Part shown: positions 1-13,500 of the stretch, in pieces | Layout of the letters: the number at the start of each line of letters is the position of its first letter | Numbering within the stretch: position 1 is the first letter of the stretch | DNA from: Pristionchus mayeri | Lineage: Eukaryota; Nematoda; Chromadorea; Rhabditida; Neodiplogasteridae | Assembly: GCA_036245805.1 (NCBI GenBank) | Contig: BTRK01000006.1 | Coordinates: 56,847,257-56,911,256, forward strand | DNA length: 64,000 nt | Reading direction: 5' to 3' | Program-made: the position numbers and the translations under genes | Notes under the pieces: generated by a model | Seen by the model: only the letters and a program-made list of their open reading frames with translations | Told to the model about the DNA's origin: nothing | The model's database searches: none

Positions 1-1997
1 CGATGCCGACAGTAGAATCCTACCTGATGCAGCAGCAAGGTAGGGGAGGGAAGTAACCGGGAAGAAGGGTGAATCAAGAGCAAGAGAGTGCCTCTCCCCT
101 CCCTGATGGCTATCTCGCTCTGATTGATAGAGAGACGAACAGTTGAATCAACCGGGAATGTGGAGAGGTAAAAAATGGAAGGAGATGGCGGATAAGATAG
201 GAGGTGGAGGGGGAAAGATGGGCCCTACCCGACAGAGCGGCTGATTGGTCTAATCTCAGCAGTTAATTGGGTGATGAGAACAGAGGAGAAGCCGAGGGAT
301 TGACCCACTCGAGTTTCCTCCTTCCTTGGATTGATACTCACAACTTTCACTGATCCAAGAGTACTGACTGAGGTAGGGAGAAGGAGGCCGAATGGCGATG
401 ATAGGGAGTGGATTATCCCAGTTGATCACTCAATCGAAAGCGGACTACTGTACATGGACTGGTAGATGGACCAGCTAGAGCAAAAAGGAGAGATGCCACC
501 AAAAAAAGAGTAAAGATATGAGAAGGGAAGTGGAATGGAGCGAGAGATGAGATTGGATCGTTTACTGGAGGCAGAACAATCGGAGCGAACACTTACAAGG
601 AGAAGTTAGATGACAAACAAAGTGAGAGGAGATTCGACCGATCACAACACTTCCGGGCTATGAGAGGGTTTCAGCGATGAAAAAATAGTTTTTGCCACGC
701 AGTTCACTGAATAAGAGATTAGTGGGACGAAGAGAGTGAGATATTTTGTTTAACAAAAGCATTTTACTTTGTAACTTTTCGAACTCGATTGGAAGATAAT
801 GGCCAAGTGACCGGTGGAATGAGTGGAGGGAATATCAATGAAGATGAGAGAGAGGGAAGACGTCGAGGCGAAATCGGTTATATATCAAATGGAGATTGCA
901 GAGATAGAGCCGACGTGATTGCAAAAGATAATGGAGTGGTGGGGGAGAAGAAAGGAAGAGATTGACTGCTGTTAGCCGATCTGGGAGAAAGGATAAGGCA
1001 TATGGGAGTGAATCGTTTTGGAACTGGCCTTTTCCGAACTTCAATGGTAAAAGAAAGGAGTCTTGAACATACACACATGAACATGAACGGCTTGAAAATT
1101 GAAAATGTTAACATGAAATGACCAGTTCATAAGATGACCCCAAATTCATCTAGATGAATCAGGTGATAGGATGGATCGATCATCGAGAGATATACACTAT
1201 CATCGGTTAATGGACACACGGCGGCTCGGTTTAACGACCGACGTGAGCGCCATCTAATTGATGTTATGATCACACCGTGATGTATTTAGAGAAAGAGAGA
1301 GGGACCGCTCGCCAGCCGAAGAAAGAACAAAAAGAGGAACAAGTTGAGGGGTGGAGAAAGCACTGATGATACCCGGGGATATTTCGCCACTGTACTTTCC
1401 TCTCTAGGTCACTAATCAATGTGGACTGGGAGCGAGTGTTCGCTTCCCCTCCCTCTCCTCTAATCTATCTACTCCCAGATAAATCAGCCGAAGGCCAATT
1501 AATGGGCTCGAGTCTCTGTCGCACTGAGCCCTTCTTTCGACCTTCGACTTCACATTTCGACTTCGAGGCCAGAGATGACATATGGTTCCTTCTCCCTGCC
1601 CAGGTTCTAGTACACTGACGATATTTGCGTGATATCTCGCTTTCTCTAACCGTCAATAGAGTGTACAAAATGAGGAGTCAGATGCTTCCAGGTTCTGTTG
1701 TGTCTCGTCTTCGTGTGTTTTGTCGTTCCAAGGAAGGGGCGAGGCAGGGAGAAGATGTTTATGTCGCGGAGTCGCGACCAGGCACCACACGACGGATCGG
1801 AGGATCACAGCTTACTTCCCCTCTACTCCCTTCTCTCCCTCTCCCCTTCCTCCTTCTTCCACCACCCCAGTCACTTGTTTGAATTCAGTGTGCTCCAAGG
1901 GCACAAGAGTCATTCTCCCTCTCCTCCTTGTCCAGTTTACATTTCGCCCTCGTCGTCCATCTAATTTGTGCCCTTTTCCTCTCTTGGCGGGTCTACA
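1..1997. other. Intergenic, purine-rich flank
   Basis: No convincing exon on either strand. The first 1.4 kb is rich in GA on the plus strand and the following 600 bp is rich in CT. The short open frames here have no signal peptide, no matching splice sites and no recognisable motif. The pyrimidine-rich stretch just before 1998 could be the promoter or 5' leader of the next gene; that is inference. Confidence 0.5.
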
Positions 1998-4900
1998 ATG
2001 AACTCCGGCTCTCATGCGGGCTTACTACTCATCATCTCAGCACTCGCCCTAGGACAAGAAGGTTCGTGCCCAGGCAATGATGACAACTCGACTCGTGACT
2101 CAAGGGTGATTCAAGAGTCCGCACTCTCTGTTGATCGACCATTCCCCTAGAAATTTGCCATCCAGCATTTGTATGCCTGCTCAAAGCTCACTCTCCTTGA
2201 AAATTGTCTCACGAGTTCCATGTTGTTTTATATCGGAAACTTTTATTTCGGAAAATATTGAATTATTATTTTGGAACTTTTGATTCGGAATGATTTGGCC
2301 ACTCGCCACTCTACAAGGTTAGGTTTATCATCGAAAATCATTAGACATTTTTCTGGTGCCTGATGTACGTGTATCTTTATGTATGTCTTATTGCCAGATG
2401 GGGCACCGGAAGTGTTCTCGAAGGACGAACTTGCAATCTTGCTCATGGGCGATCCGCAGTACCACTTCATGTGCGAGATGTCCAATCCCCCGTGCAAGGA
2501 AGCATCGCGGAGATGCATGGAAGCTGTAGCGCAGGTGATGCCATACAAATATGCTAATCTGGAAAATGCTAATTGCATCTCCGAAGATATGTGTAGGCGT
2601 GGGATACTCCATCAAAAGAAGCCCAATTTCCGATTCGAATCTTGACGCCGATAATGCGCTTAAAGTCTCTTCCCTCGGGCTAAAGCGAACACTTGCCCTA
2701 AGTTGGTGACAGCATTCCGCATGATAACCAAAATAGCGCCATTCTCTAGTATCTGTAGGTTCGGCCATAGACTCAATTAAATTCAATTATTTATCACGCC
2801 AGGCAGAAGTGGACCATATTCTTCATCCACCATTAATGAAAACGTTTTTGCGAAAATCTTGGAGAAGAGTTATTTTTGGATAATCATCTGGCGGTGATCT
2901 CCTAGTCCCTCATTGTCGTTGCACCATTCGAGTGGGCTGCTCTGTGCTGCACTGCAACTGGAGATCCCTCGGTCCCGAATTATTCACGTCGTATTGTTCT
3001 GTGTACGCATAGGGAATCGGGCTGACACACACACCACGCAATTTCCGCCTACTTCCCTAACTTTCACACCGCTTTTTCCGGGGAAAAATACTACGCGCAA
3101 CTACATATCGACTATGTTGACTAAACGAAAAGCATGATAACAGCACAATTGCACTAGGGTATGCCAATATATTCTGCATTGACCTAGTAGTGCTCCAGTA
3201 ATTCTAATCGCGAATACGGAATGTGTCTGTTTCACATTTATATCACAAAATTACAGTACATATGTCACGAATACATACCGTATTCTACATCCAGTATGAA
3301 TCGTACCGTATGATTGCAGGCTGCAGACGAACCGACGTCCAGTCGGCATCCGACCACCGCAGACTGCATCGCGACCGAGTCGCGCTACGCGAATCGCATT
3401 CAACGAACGGCCATGGAGAAGCTGATTGATGCGCAGAGGTACTGTCACGAGAGAGTTGGAAATTCCGGTCGCCCTCGCTTCATTATATACACTCTTTAGA
3501 CAGTTAGATGGAAGAGTGAATGGAGTGAAGAACCCGCGGTATCGTTTCTTGAACTCTAAATATCGCTGAATTGCTCAATCTTCCATGAGCCATTTCGATG
3601 GGGCATCGTAAAAATGTTCGATGTAACGCTATTCGAATATTTGATAGTCTCGAATGGTCGGATGAGAACTATGAAGTCATGCCGCTATATCATAGTTCTC
3701 ATTAGGTACCCGCCCGCCGGTCTCGTCATCGATGGCGATCTCACCGACTACGGCCATAATCCTCAGTTGGAGGAATTCAAGGTGAGCGACACTCTCAAGG
3801 GATACTACGAAATCTTTACGAATAGGCTCATTCCTCCGACTCCTTCCTATTCAATAGAGTTCATAGCATGCACTCTCTCTTAAATAGTTTTAACTTAAAA
3901 GTGGCGAATGAGTGAAATGACGTGTACTCAATGAAGAGACCGTCGTTTCGTTTCTAGAACTCTACTGTTCATGTCCTGAATATTGTTTCTGTTCAGCTAC
4001 TATTTTTCACACCTATATGGTGCCCTCAAGTGCTCACTTCTATGCGAATGCGCTCGTTTTCCCACTTATTTATTCCTTGACTCCGAATCTTTCTCCTTTT
4101 TCACACCTTCAAGGTGCTTCCATATACTAGTTCCAACACATCTTCAACTTAACATGCATTGATCGACTCCGGCTGGAGTAGGTCAATGGGCCTGTCCCCA
4201 ACCCCATCCAAACCCATACAAGATACAATAGCTCAGCCTCGAGCTCCAGGAAAAGAGCCTGTTCTCCACGCCATCCGCTGACACGGTAAATGGAATGCAC
4301 CCAGAAGATCGCGCACGGGCGTCCACATATAGTCTCTCCTTTCCCACCCTTCCTATTCAGGGCCCAGTCCTGTACTATACAAGAATAGAGGGATGATGTG
4401 ATTCCCCTCCCATCTTCAAGTATGATGAGATGGCGGCGAGTGCAATCTGGGATATTGCAAGCATATGTGAGAGTGAAAATATCGTTGCAACCCTATATGT
4501 GATATGTGTATGTCCTATGTATAATGTATGCCTCCTCATATCGGAAATGACGGTTGCTGGGTAGGATTAGAACTATTTCCCAATATCGTCCCTGATATAA
4601 CCGTTTGAACCTCTCAAAATGGCGCCGAAGTTTGAACGCGTCTCACCACTCACATGCTCTCTTGTATCTATGACCGACTCCCAAGTAGGAACCAATTTCC
4701 AAGTAGGCGATGTCTCTCGTCGCAATAGGTTCTCATCAAATGCGCCAATCGTTGCAGGCGGGTTGGATGAGGAACTTCCCTATTCCGATCTTCCCGGGCC
4801 TCGGCAACCACGACTACCAGAACAACGTCAACGACTGCGCACTCAATGTCTGCGCAAGGAACATGCTCAACTGGTATGACACGCTGGTTCCATCCTGGTA

Positions 4901-7362
4901 CCGACATGTTTCAACCTGGTACCGGTTTCAGGTTCATCCACTTCGCCGCTAACCGCAGTCTGCCCATCCAGTTCAACGCCACTTCCTACACTGGATCGCT
5001 CGCATACACGAAGAGGCTGTGCAGCGTGACGGGTAAGCCGATACGCGGTGATTGCAGAATTGCCAAGAGCATCTAGTCACACGTTCCATAACTAATTCAT
5101 ACCGCACCAGACGGGAAGTGGTAGCTTACAAATCAGTAATTTGAGCAATCATCTCTTCAGTCACTGTCGGGCAAGGAAAATGAAGATATGATTACCCGAA
5201 TTTAAAGCTCTACTGATTAGTCATGGGAAATCCCCTCCTTTAACTATGGCATGTGCATATCAAATTCCATTCTGAAAAACCGTTGTAAAAGCACCTGCTC
5301 GTGCAACGTGTCCATGTACGTGCGTATGCGCAATCCAGACGTCATCATAATCACGTTTCATTGCGCAGGCATGAATATCAGATCAGAACTAGGCACCAAT
5401 AGTTTGCAAAAGACGAGGAAGTTCAGGCCATAATCCTCTGAATGGGATGATCAGTATAGATGCAAATTCGAGTCGCCGTCTCTCCCTTGTGAATTATCAA
5501 TCTGAGTGTGAAATTGCGAGAGAGAGAGTGCATCGAACGGAGGGACAATAAAACCGTTTCTCGAACTTTGCTAATCGCATGGTTTCCTGCAGGCAAGAAC
5601 TGCGCCCGGGTGGTCCAGATGAACAACGCGATTGATTACGAGGTCGCCTTCACAGCCTTCTTCATCGAGAACTGGCGGATCGAGAGCGGCTTCTTGTGGT
5701 TGAAGGTGCGAACTAGCGGGGTTTTGCTAGAGCTCGTCTTTTTACAATACGTTAAACCATAAAATAGTTGTCATGTGAAGGCATGCAGCTTCAACCCGAT
5801 CTTTCGACTTACCTAGTCCGTTTTCGATGCGACCAGCCAGACACGCATTAGCGGAAAATACAGATATGAATTGATGCGATTATAGCGTCAGCTGGATCTG
5901 TGGAAAGATGACAGTCTGCCGATCCTCATCAACGTGCATCAGAATGAGGATGCGAGGGAGGAGAAGCTGAAGCAGCTGTTGGGAGACTGGTCAGCAGTAG
6001 AAAGGGATGAATAACACGACAACTAATTGCAGAATATTCAAATTTAGATTGATTTGCATCTTCAACAATTAGTTGTTGTGGGCACAAGGAATAGCGCAAA
6101 ATCTGCAGTTCAATGGGTACCAAACTGCGAAAGAAAATAATGCCGCTAGTTCCATTCTAGACCCATTCCAATCATTTCCATAATCGGCTCATTGAGCCAT
6201 TATAAATAGGCACGTCTACAGTGTTAGTGAGTGGTTAATCGCAGATATTTTCAAGACAATAATTGCGGAATGATCTATTCTTGACTCATTTTATTCGTTT
6301 CGCTGGTCGGCCAGCCACTAGCAATAACTAAATCTTACGTAGTAGCGAAATTCCAATTGTTACCATGATGGTAATGGCGTCATGCTCTAATTTGTGACTC
6401 ATTCGATACATTTCCTGGTCTATTTCGTCACGAGTGTCTATTTGCAGGATCTACGAAAACCGCGGTCGCAATATCAAGCGAAAGATCGGCGTTTTCTTCG
6501 CCCATATGCACGCGCGGCATGAGGTGAATTCGTAGTTACGTGCATTCTCGTCATTTCGCCGCCCTACAAACGGCTAATAACAGCCGCATTTTTTCCGCGT
6601 GCTAAGCAGGAAATGTCGTGATCACAGTCACACTGTCCATAGTTCGAGCACGATGTCGCGATATCGTCATTAGCATCTCGGGAAATAGTGTGTAGCATAG
6701 AGACGGTGACCCAGAGTTCGCCCTCGACTTCTCTTATTCCAGGTGAAGACGGTCTGTCTGCACTCGGTGGCCGTTCCCTTCGTCTACGTCGGTTCGGTGC
6801 CCAACAATCGGTGAATCTCTCTCTCTTTCCACTTACTATTCCATAGGCCGCCCCACCGAATAACAGCTGCATTATTCAGCATGGGAGCTGATCATTATTT
6901 ATCCGCGTTCCTACTTGAAACATGCAAATTCTTCATGCTTGGGATGGAATAGTGAGAGGAGTGAAGAGAGTCTGTTCTCGCATATCCTTTTCCAATTCTG
7001 GTACTACGTCGGATAAGAACCAATCAAAGTACCGTTCTCCAGTGTGTTAGCAGAATCATTCTTGTCAGTGTAGAATATCTTCTGAAAATACTAGAGAATT
7101 GAATAATTTTGGTTCTCAGTCAGTTGTTTCTCATCCGACCTAGTAGTCTAATATCTATTCCAGATTCACCGCACTTCGCTTCTTCGGCGACTCGGGCGAT
7201 CGTCTCTCGGGGTACGCAGCAAGGGAGCACGGTCCCGTCCTGCTCGACTCGCTCGAGAACATCTGGGATTCACCCTGCAATCGTTCCTTCATCCACCAGT
7301 TCCACGAGCGACCCACCCACCTACCCCGCTTCAACTTCCCCACGCCCCGACCTCATCCCTAG
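1998..7362 (+). CDS. Secreted calcineurin-like metallophosphoesterase
   Basis: Eleven exons: 1998-2061, 2398-2534, 3320-3438, 3706-3781, 4758-4873, 4932-5032, 5593-5705, 5892-5989, 6448-6523, 6743-6810, 7164-7362. They sum to 1167 nt (388 aa) with all phases consistent. The N-terminus is a signal peptide (MNSGSHAGLLLIISALALG). Metal-site blocks of the calcineurin-like phosphoesterase fold appear in order: MGDPQY in exon 2, VIDGDLTDYG in exon 4, GLGNHDYQNN in exon 5, ILINVHQNE in exon 8 and FFAHMHARHE in exon 9. The enzyme should hydrolyse phosphoesters with two bound metals, outside the cell or in the secretory path; the substrate is unknown. Oddities: the first block is D-P-Q rather than the usual D-x-H, and the last block is AHMH rather than GHxH. 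It is not a close match to purple acid phosphatase or acid sphingomyelinase. The TAG at 7360 ends the frame; a possible extra exon at 7914 does not join in frame. Confidence 0.85.
7003..7147. mobile_element. CACTAGGTCGGATG-family MITE in phosphoesterase intron 10
   Basis: Inverted ends CTACGTCGGATAAGAACC and GTTTCTCATCCGACCTAGTAG. It ends 16 bp before the acceptor of the last exon (7164). Confidence 0.65.
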
Positions 7363-9086
7363 GTACCAGACCCACCGTATTCACGGTACCGTACCAGACC
7401 CACCGTATCCCCCGGTACCGTATTCCTCTCGGTGTCACTCTTGCCCGTGCGTACCTCTTTCTGTCCCGCCCTGCCATTCCCCACTCCGATTCGTGTGATT
7501 TTCATGTGTCTTGCCCGCTGCTCCTCCCCCTCTTCCCCTCTCCCCTCCCCCGCCTCCTAATTGATGTCCATATACGAAATGCGACCGCGTCTTCTCCCCG
7601 ATGAAGTGTGGACACAATGTTGCCTTCTCTTGTTCCGGGAATATCCCGATGATTAGACGAAGCATGGAATATGAGTGGAGAGGATAACGAATATGACGAA
7701 GGCCTCCCCGGAAGAATAGTGCACGCATATGGTATGATGAGAAGGTGGCGAGGGAGTCAGATCGCACGCAGTACATCATGCAGAGGAGAATCTGAGAAAC
7801 GATACGATGTACCGAACCAGACATACCGTACCGTACCCTTTTCCATTCTAACTCTCGGAATAGTGAGAGAGCATGCATAATGCAAAGACCGTTGCTCCGT
7901 TTCTCCAACTCTGATTAGGTTCGAGCACTGTTGTCGAGCTTCGTGCTAGGCTACAAGACTATCTCGATTTGGAACACACACTCCCAAACAGTAAGCATCA
8001 CTCCCCCCCACTACAATTGTGGTTCGTAGCTCCCATTCTCGTAGCTCTTTCCATTTAAGATCTCCGGGCTTACCAATGGTCTCTGCTCGTTAAGAAGGAG
8101 CCTCTGCATGACAGCTAAGACGACGACCTCATTTGCTGCTTCTCGCTACTACTGCCCACTACAAACAATAGCCTGCTGGGAGGCGCACTCATTGCTCCCC
8201 CGACCTATTCTAGTATGCCGCCCTCTGAATCATGGCGGAATCTCCTACTGCCATCAGACTCCGCCCCCTTCTACATCCCTTCCTCCTAAGACGATCCGCC
8301 CATTGGGATCCAGAGATATACCTCACTTCCCTCATTCCGTCGTCAGAAACGGTCTCTCTCTCTCTGTCTCCAGCCTCCCTCCGCCTCTCCCAGCCCTCTC
8401 GTCGCTTCGAAATAACAGTAGTTAGTCGAGACAAACGACGTCGTAGTCCGTCCGGCATTCTTCGAAAGTTTCCTACCCCTCAACTGATTGGCCTTGTTGC
8501 GGCTGTCCCGGCAGCCATTTAGTCTCGTTTCTTCTCTCAACTTCATCGTCATCCTCACTCATACTCATTATGTTCTTCCTCTGCCTCCTCCGCCCTCATC
8601 TCCTTCCGACTCCGCCTTCCTTAGCCCTCCTCCCTGATCCACCCTCTCACTACCCACTTCCTTCTGTGGTAAATGAGTTAGTTCGAGTAACGGGAAGAGG
8701 AGGTGCCCCCTTTTCTCTTAGACCTCATCATTGTTCTCATCCCAGCTGACAGAACCTTCCCCTACTCCCCCTCCTCCGGGTATCCAATCATCTCTGACCT
8801 TCTTCGTTCATTCCCTCCTTGGCTCTAGGTTACTTCATTGCATGCTCTCCTACCGTACTTCGCAGACTTTCCTCCCCCTCCTCCCTCGCTCCTTCCTAGT
8901 TTGCTCGCGTTCGCGTCATCGTTCTGCAGGCCACTTCCAGCGTGCGCCGACTTCCGTAGCCTCAATTTCACACCCTAAGACGACGCCTATTTTCGTATTT
9001 CGCCTCCATCGCCGCCTTAACGAGACCACTTAGCAATCAGTGTTTTCTCGTGCAGGTAATTCACACGACGCGCGTGTCCCCCACAG
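7363..9086. other. Intergenic with GTACCAGACCCACCGTATTC tandem repeat and C/T-rich flank
   Basis: Just after the phosphoesterase stop there is a short tandem repeat (two copies of a GTACCAGACCCACCGTATTC-like unit, about 7362-7430), echoed at 7810-7840. A splice-like AG followed by an open frame with a usable donor sits at 7914-7990 (VRALLSSFVLGYKTISIW in frame), but no upstream exon joins it in phase, so it is left unassigned. 8100-9080 is C/T-rich and has no exon I trust. Confidence 0.4.
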
Positions 9087-9597
9087 ATGCTGCTCCGATT
9101 GGTCGTCCTCTCCCTCTTCATTGCAGCAGTCGCATCACGATATATTGTGAGCAGAGCTAGAAAATTATATCTTCATTCTACGAATTTCTCTTTCGATTGG
9201 TTGAATTCTGACAAAAAGTACAAGATACCATCATACCCTGCTAATTGTGGACCTGGAAGTCACTTGAATCCATTTTTAGGATGACATGAATTACGGCGAC
9301 CTGCGGCAATTCCTGGACGACCAGATAATGCAAATATTCGTGCCTAGAAGGATGGTCAGACAAGGTGAGCGCAACCCCCGATTGGGGATGGGAAAATGGA
9401 CTCGGCTAGGCGGCGTGGATGAGCATACAAACCATCGTTGGAGATTCCGGTTTGAAGCCGGCTTCAAACCGGCGTGAGATGCCGTTTTGTTATCTCTAGT
9501 GTTATCTCCCACAACATATCGTCGACTTTCAGCAGATCTACTCGACTACACTCCGACGCCATGCCGATGGAAGCTGTGCGCGAGCTTCTATCGTTAG
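9087..9597 (+). CDS. Small secreted peptide precursor, possible neuropeptide
   Basis: Three exons, 9087-9146, 9280-9364 and 9533 (or 9536)-9597, give 69 or 68 aa. The start is a clear signal peptide (MLLRLVVLSLFIAAVAS). It is followed by a short acidic and basic spacer with possible cleavage sites (RYI, PRR, VRQ) and a C-terminal peptide containing PCRWKLCASFYR at the very end of the protein. The two cysteines would form a ring of four residues between them, a shape common in secreted peptide hormones. The third exon has a tandem acceptor (TTTCAGCAG), so an alanine may be included or skipped. CCACAG lies directly before the ATG and could be a trans-splice acceptor. I do not recognise the family; function as a signalling peptide is inference from size and layout. 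Confidence 0.7.
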
Positions 9598-10571
9598 AGC
9601 GTTAGACCGACCATCCGACCATCTAGCATCGCCATTCCCACGAGATCTCTTCGTTACCATCGAGAGATGAGCCATTCCACCTCTACTATCCTCGATCTCA
9701 TATTAGTACTTTCCCATATATGTATATCAATAATGCCCAGCTATCTCTATTTTCATTATACTCTAAGTTATTTTTGCCCTCATTCTATGGTACTAAGTCG
9801 GTAATAACTCTTATATCGAATTTTGGTATTGTCGTCATGTTATTATCCCGCCTGGCCAAGTACTACCAGCACTAACTCTTCTTCTTCTTCGTCACTTTCT
9901 TCCTATTTGTTCGTCTTCTTCGGGATAAATGGAGAAGGATGAGGAGAAGGTGGAATGATCTAAATGATCTCGTGAGAACGCCCAATAAAGAGATTCCCTG
10001 TTTACAAGTCGCCACTCGAATTACGAACTCATTAGTGGCGCCGCGGATCTTGCACAGACGGTAGTGGGCGGCTTAGAGAATGAGGACATGACTTGTTAGT
10101 GCTGTGAGAATGCGAGGGCGTTCAAACAACTATCTCACAGGGTTGAGATAGACACGCTCCTAACGATATTAGTGCACCCCCTCTTCATATCGTGGAATGT
10201 GAACATCTGACTAGAATCCTCAAACATCCGGTCATCACCCTTGCGAATACTTTATTCGAATTATTGCAATAATTTAATTCGAATTACAATTACATACAAC
10301 CTTCAAAATAAGTAAATTGAATTTATATAAATTCCTGAGAACATTTTTAGAAAATACGTCTCGTATAATTTCTCGACGCGATTGTTAGCATACTGTAGAT
10401 TTAGGCGTCTTTAGGTTAGCCCTCTCTCGGCTCTCGTTTCTCATGTTTCGGTGCTCGTTTTCTCCCTTTTTTGTGCTAATTTCTGTGTAAATTTGATTAC
10501 TCTCCTCCGCTTGTCCGTGGGTCGATTAATACGATGGGCGCGCGTGTTTTCCGGCACTATTCGACTAAATT
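9598..10571. other. Intergenic
   Basis: No gene seen. AT-rich from about 10240 to 10400, consistent with the promoter side of mtm-9. Confidence 0.5.
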
Positions 10572-13500
10572 ATGGCTTCAGAGGGCGCCCGCCTGCTCCT
10601 CGCCATCATGGAATTGGCCGAGGCTATCGAGCTTCCGCAAGTAAATGGCGTCTTTTTACGCGAGGGCCCACGCCAGGCCACCACGGGAACCATCTGCGTC
10701 GCTGGTGAGCTAGTTTTGCTTAAATTTATCAGTTTTTGCGTTGTTAGAACGAAGATTACGCTGGAAACTGACACTAATTTTTGGAAAACTTACGAGCAAT
10801 TTGTGATCGGTGTTTTCCTAGTTAATAAACAATCGATAATGGTAGGGCACCACCTTATGTTCGCGCCCGACCAGCAGTCGCCCACAGTGAGAGGCCAGAA
10901 GGACGACGCGTCGAAGGACATCTGGATACTGCATCGGATGGTCGACAGAGTAGTCGCAGAACCAATCGCAAAGGTGAGTCGCATTTTCGTTATGGCAAAG
11001 ATGGTAAATCGCATTCGTTAATTTGCACCAACACCAATCAGCCATTTTTTTTAACCCGATCAGCATGATCGCACAAATATTTTTAACAAGTAAAGTAAGC
11101 TACCATCGAGACACGTTCTCAATTCGATATTCGCGTATTCACTCTTTGTTTCTGAACAGTTTTCGAAAATATTAAACAGCTCTCGTTTGCAGGACGATCC
11201 CTCGCGCGGCGGTCTGCTCCTCCTCAAGCTGAAGAACTTCCTCCTGCTCACCTTCGAGATTGGCTCGCTCGCCGACTGCCAGGTCAGTTCGAGATACAAT
11301 AATGGACCGGTGCAAATAATTCAGAAATGTAGCGTTTTTGAGACGTGTTGTACGTTTTTACGTTTTTACGAGAATTACACCGATTGCATATGATGTTGCC
11401 GTTACCGAAGTTGTATGCAATCATTGCAATTCTTGGAAAACGAGCAACGCGTTAAAAAAAAGCTCAAATTCTGAATTCACCTGTTTGTCACTTCCGCCCC
11501 TCCATAATACTTCATAATGCATAATACATAATACAGTCGCTTACGGTCAACTTTTGGTTGCTTAGGCTCATTTTAAAGTAAAGAATTCACTTTCATTCGA
11601 TACAGTCCAGGGAGCTTGAATTGTTGCACGTCACCCTGGTCGATGTTCGTATGAATAAAGAGGTGATGTGCCGAAATGCGAACTCCCTTGTCAGGCGCTG
11701 TTCCGCTCGATCGAGAAGCTGTCTAATCTGCGCGGCTTCCACCACGAGTACCCCTTCTACTACCGCGTGCCCTTCACGGTGCTCGATGACGGGTGAGTGT
11801 TTACTTCATTACTTAATTTTTAAAAATTAATAAAATTAATTTAATGCATTGGTGATGAACACATATTTGTCATTACCAATGCATTAAACGCCGTTGGGGA
11901 GAAATTTGTCGGGTCTTTTGCTTTGAATCAGTGTGTGGGTACCGTAATGTGGGTAATGTGCTATAATTATTTGTTCCATGCTTTTCATGACTAACTCAAC
12001 TATAGTGCAATCAACTATTGCCTTAATCTTTTTTAAAATATTCCTTGACTTCAGTTGGACGGCATTCGACCTCGATTCCGAGTTCACTAAGCTGGCAGTC
12101 CTCGCGCCCGACCAGTTCAGAATCTCCTCTGCCAATGCCAACTATGCGGTAAGCCATTTTTTGTTGTTGCAAAATATATATTTATTCCATTTCGCAGCCG
12201 TAACTTCTCGAAGATTTAAAAATTCACCTGCTTGGGGAAGCATTCTTTAATTCCGTTTAACGAAAATAAAATTATTAGATGCTTTCATAGTGTTGTTCTG
12301 CATTTACATCCGCTGTTCTGATATTGTCAATGTAAAGTATACATTTCGGGCTTGGGTAGGAACAATTGGAAATGCATTGTGGGTGTGATATGTCAACAAC
12401 TCGGTTCGCCCTATTTCAGTTGTGCCAGTCATACCCCGAGAAGGTCATCGTGCCGAAGGGAATCGGCGACGACTACCTCGGACTGTCGGCCGAGTTCAGA
12501 GAGGGCCGGCGCTTCCCCGTTCTCTCCTACTACCACGCGCCCACCAAGGTGAGTGGAACTAGGTCTTTTGAAATCCAAAAAAACCACCATTGTAAAGCGT
12601 TTTCATAGAATGATTTTTGTCAATAGTCGAACATGTTATATTTTTGGTAAATCCCCGTACAGTTTCTCTAATTACTCGCTTTTCTTTAATTACACGAGGC
12701 ATAATTATATTTCGAAAAATTATTCTCGCATGTGTTTCCTCTCGTTTTTAACTGGAGTGACACGTATCTTTTTCTTTCTTTTCCCCAAAAGTGTCCGTTC
12801 GCATGTGCAGGCATTCCCGATCCTCCGCATTGTTGTGCTCTTGTACCGAAAATAACAGTATTGACGAGCAAATAGGGGCTTGCATGCTTAGGCGATACGA
12901 ATTTGGCTTCATTGCAGTCGACCATAATGAGGTGCGGGCAGCCGCTGGTGGGGCCGACGAATCGACGGTGCAAGGGCGACGAGACGATACTCAACACGCT
13001 TCTGACGACCGAGCGAGGCGTCATCGTCGATACCCGACCGAAGAACGTCGGAGCGGACTCGAAGAGAAAAGGTGAGAGAGTGAGATCAACTAACTGAAAA
13101 AAATGAAGGGAAATATTTTTATGCAACGTAGCTGAAAATAGAACCATCCCCTCGCAAAATATGGAACCTCTCCGGAAACTTTTGACTTTAGTCTGATGAG
13201 ATCATGTACAGAGCAAAAGATCTGGATGTGTGCAATAAGGAAGAATCGTGGAGACATGGTGGTTCTATTCCGAGAGCGCGCGCCCTCCCCCTAGGGACTC
13301 CTACCGTGATGGCATCTGATGTTGTGTGCAAGGGAGCTAGCGTCCATTCTCGCTAATTACTACGCTGAGGGGAGGAGGCCAGAGCAGTAGAAAGTGGCGT
13401 GGACTAGGCCCAAATTAGAATTGTGGCTTTTGGTCGTGGGGAACGACGTGCGAATGGAACATGGGGGAATCCCTGGGATGAACGACGAACGACGACACAC

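Noticed and set aside
7435..7908. 157-residue open frame on the minus strand
   Set aside because: Lies across the GTACC repeat and C/T-rich flank, low complexity (Gly/Arg runs), no splice or domain support.
12686..13147. 153-residue antisense frame over an mtm-9 exon
   Set aside because: Shadow of the conserved mtm-9 exon at 12918-13071.
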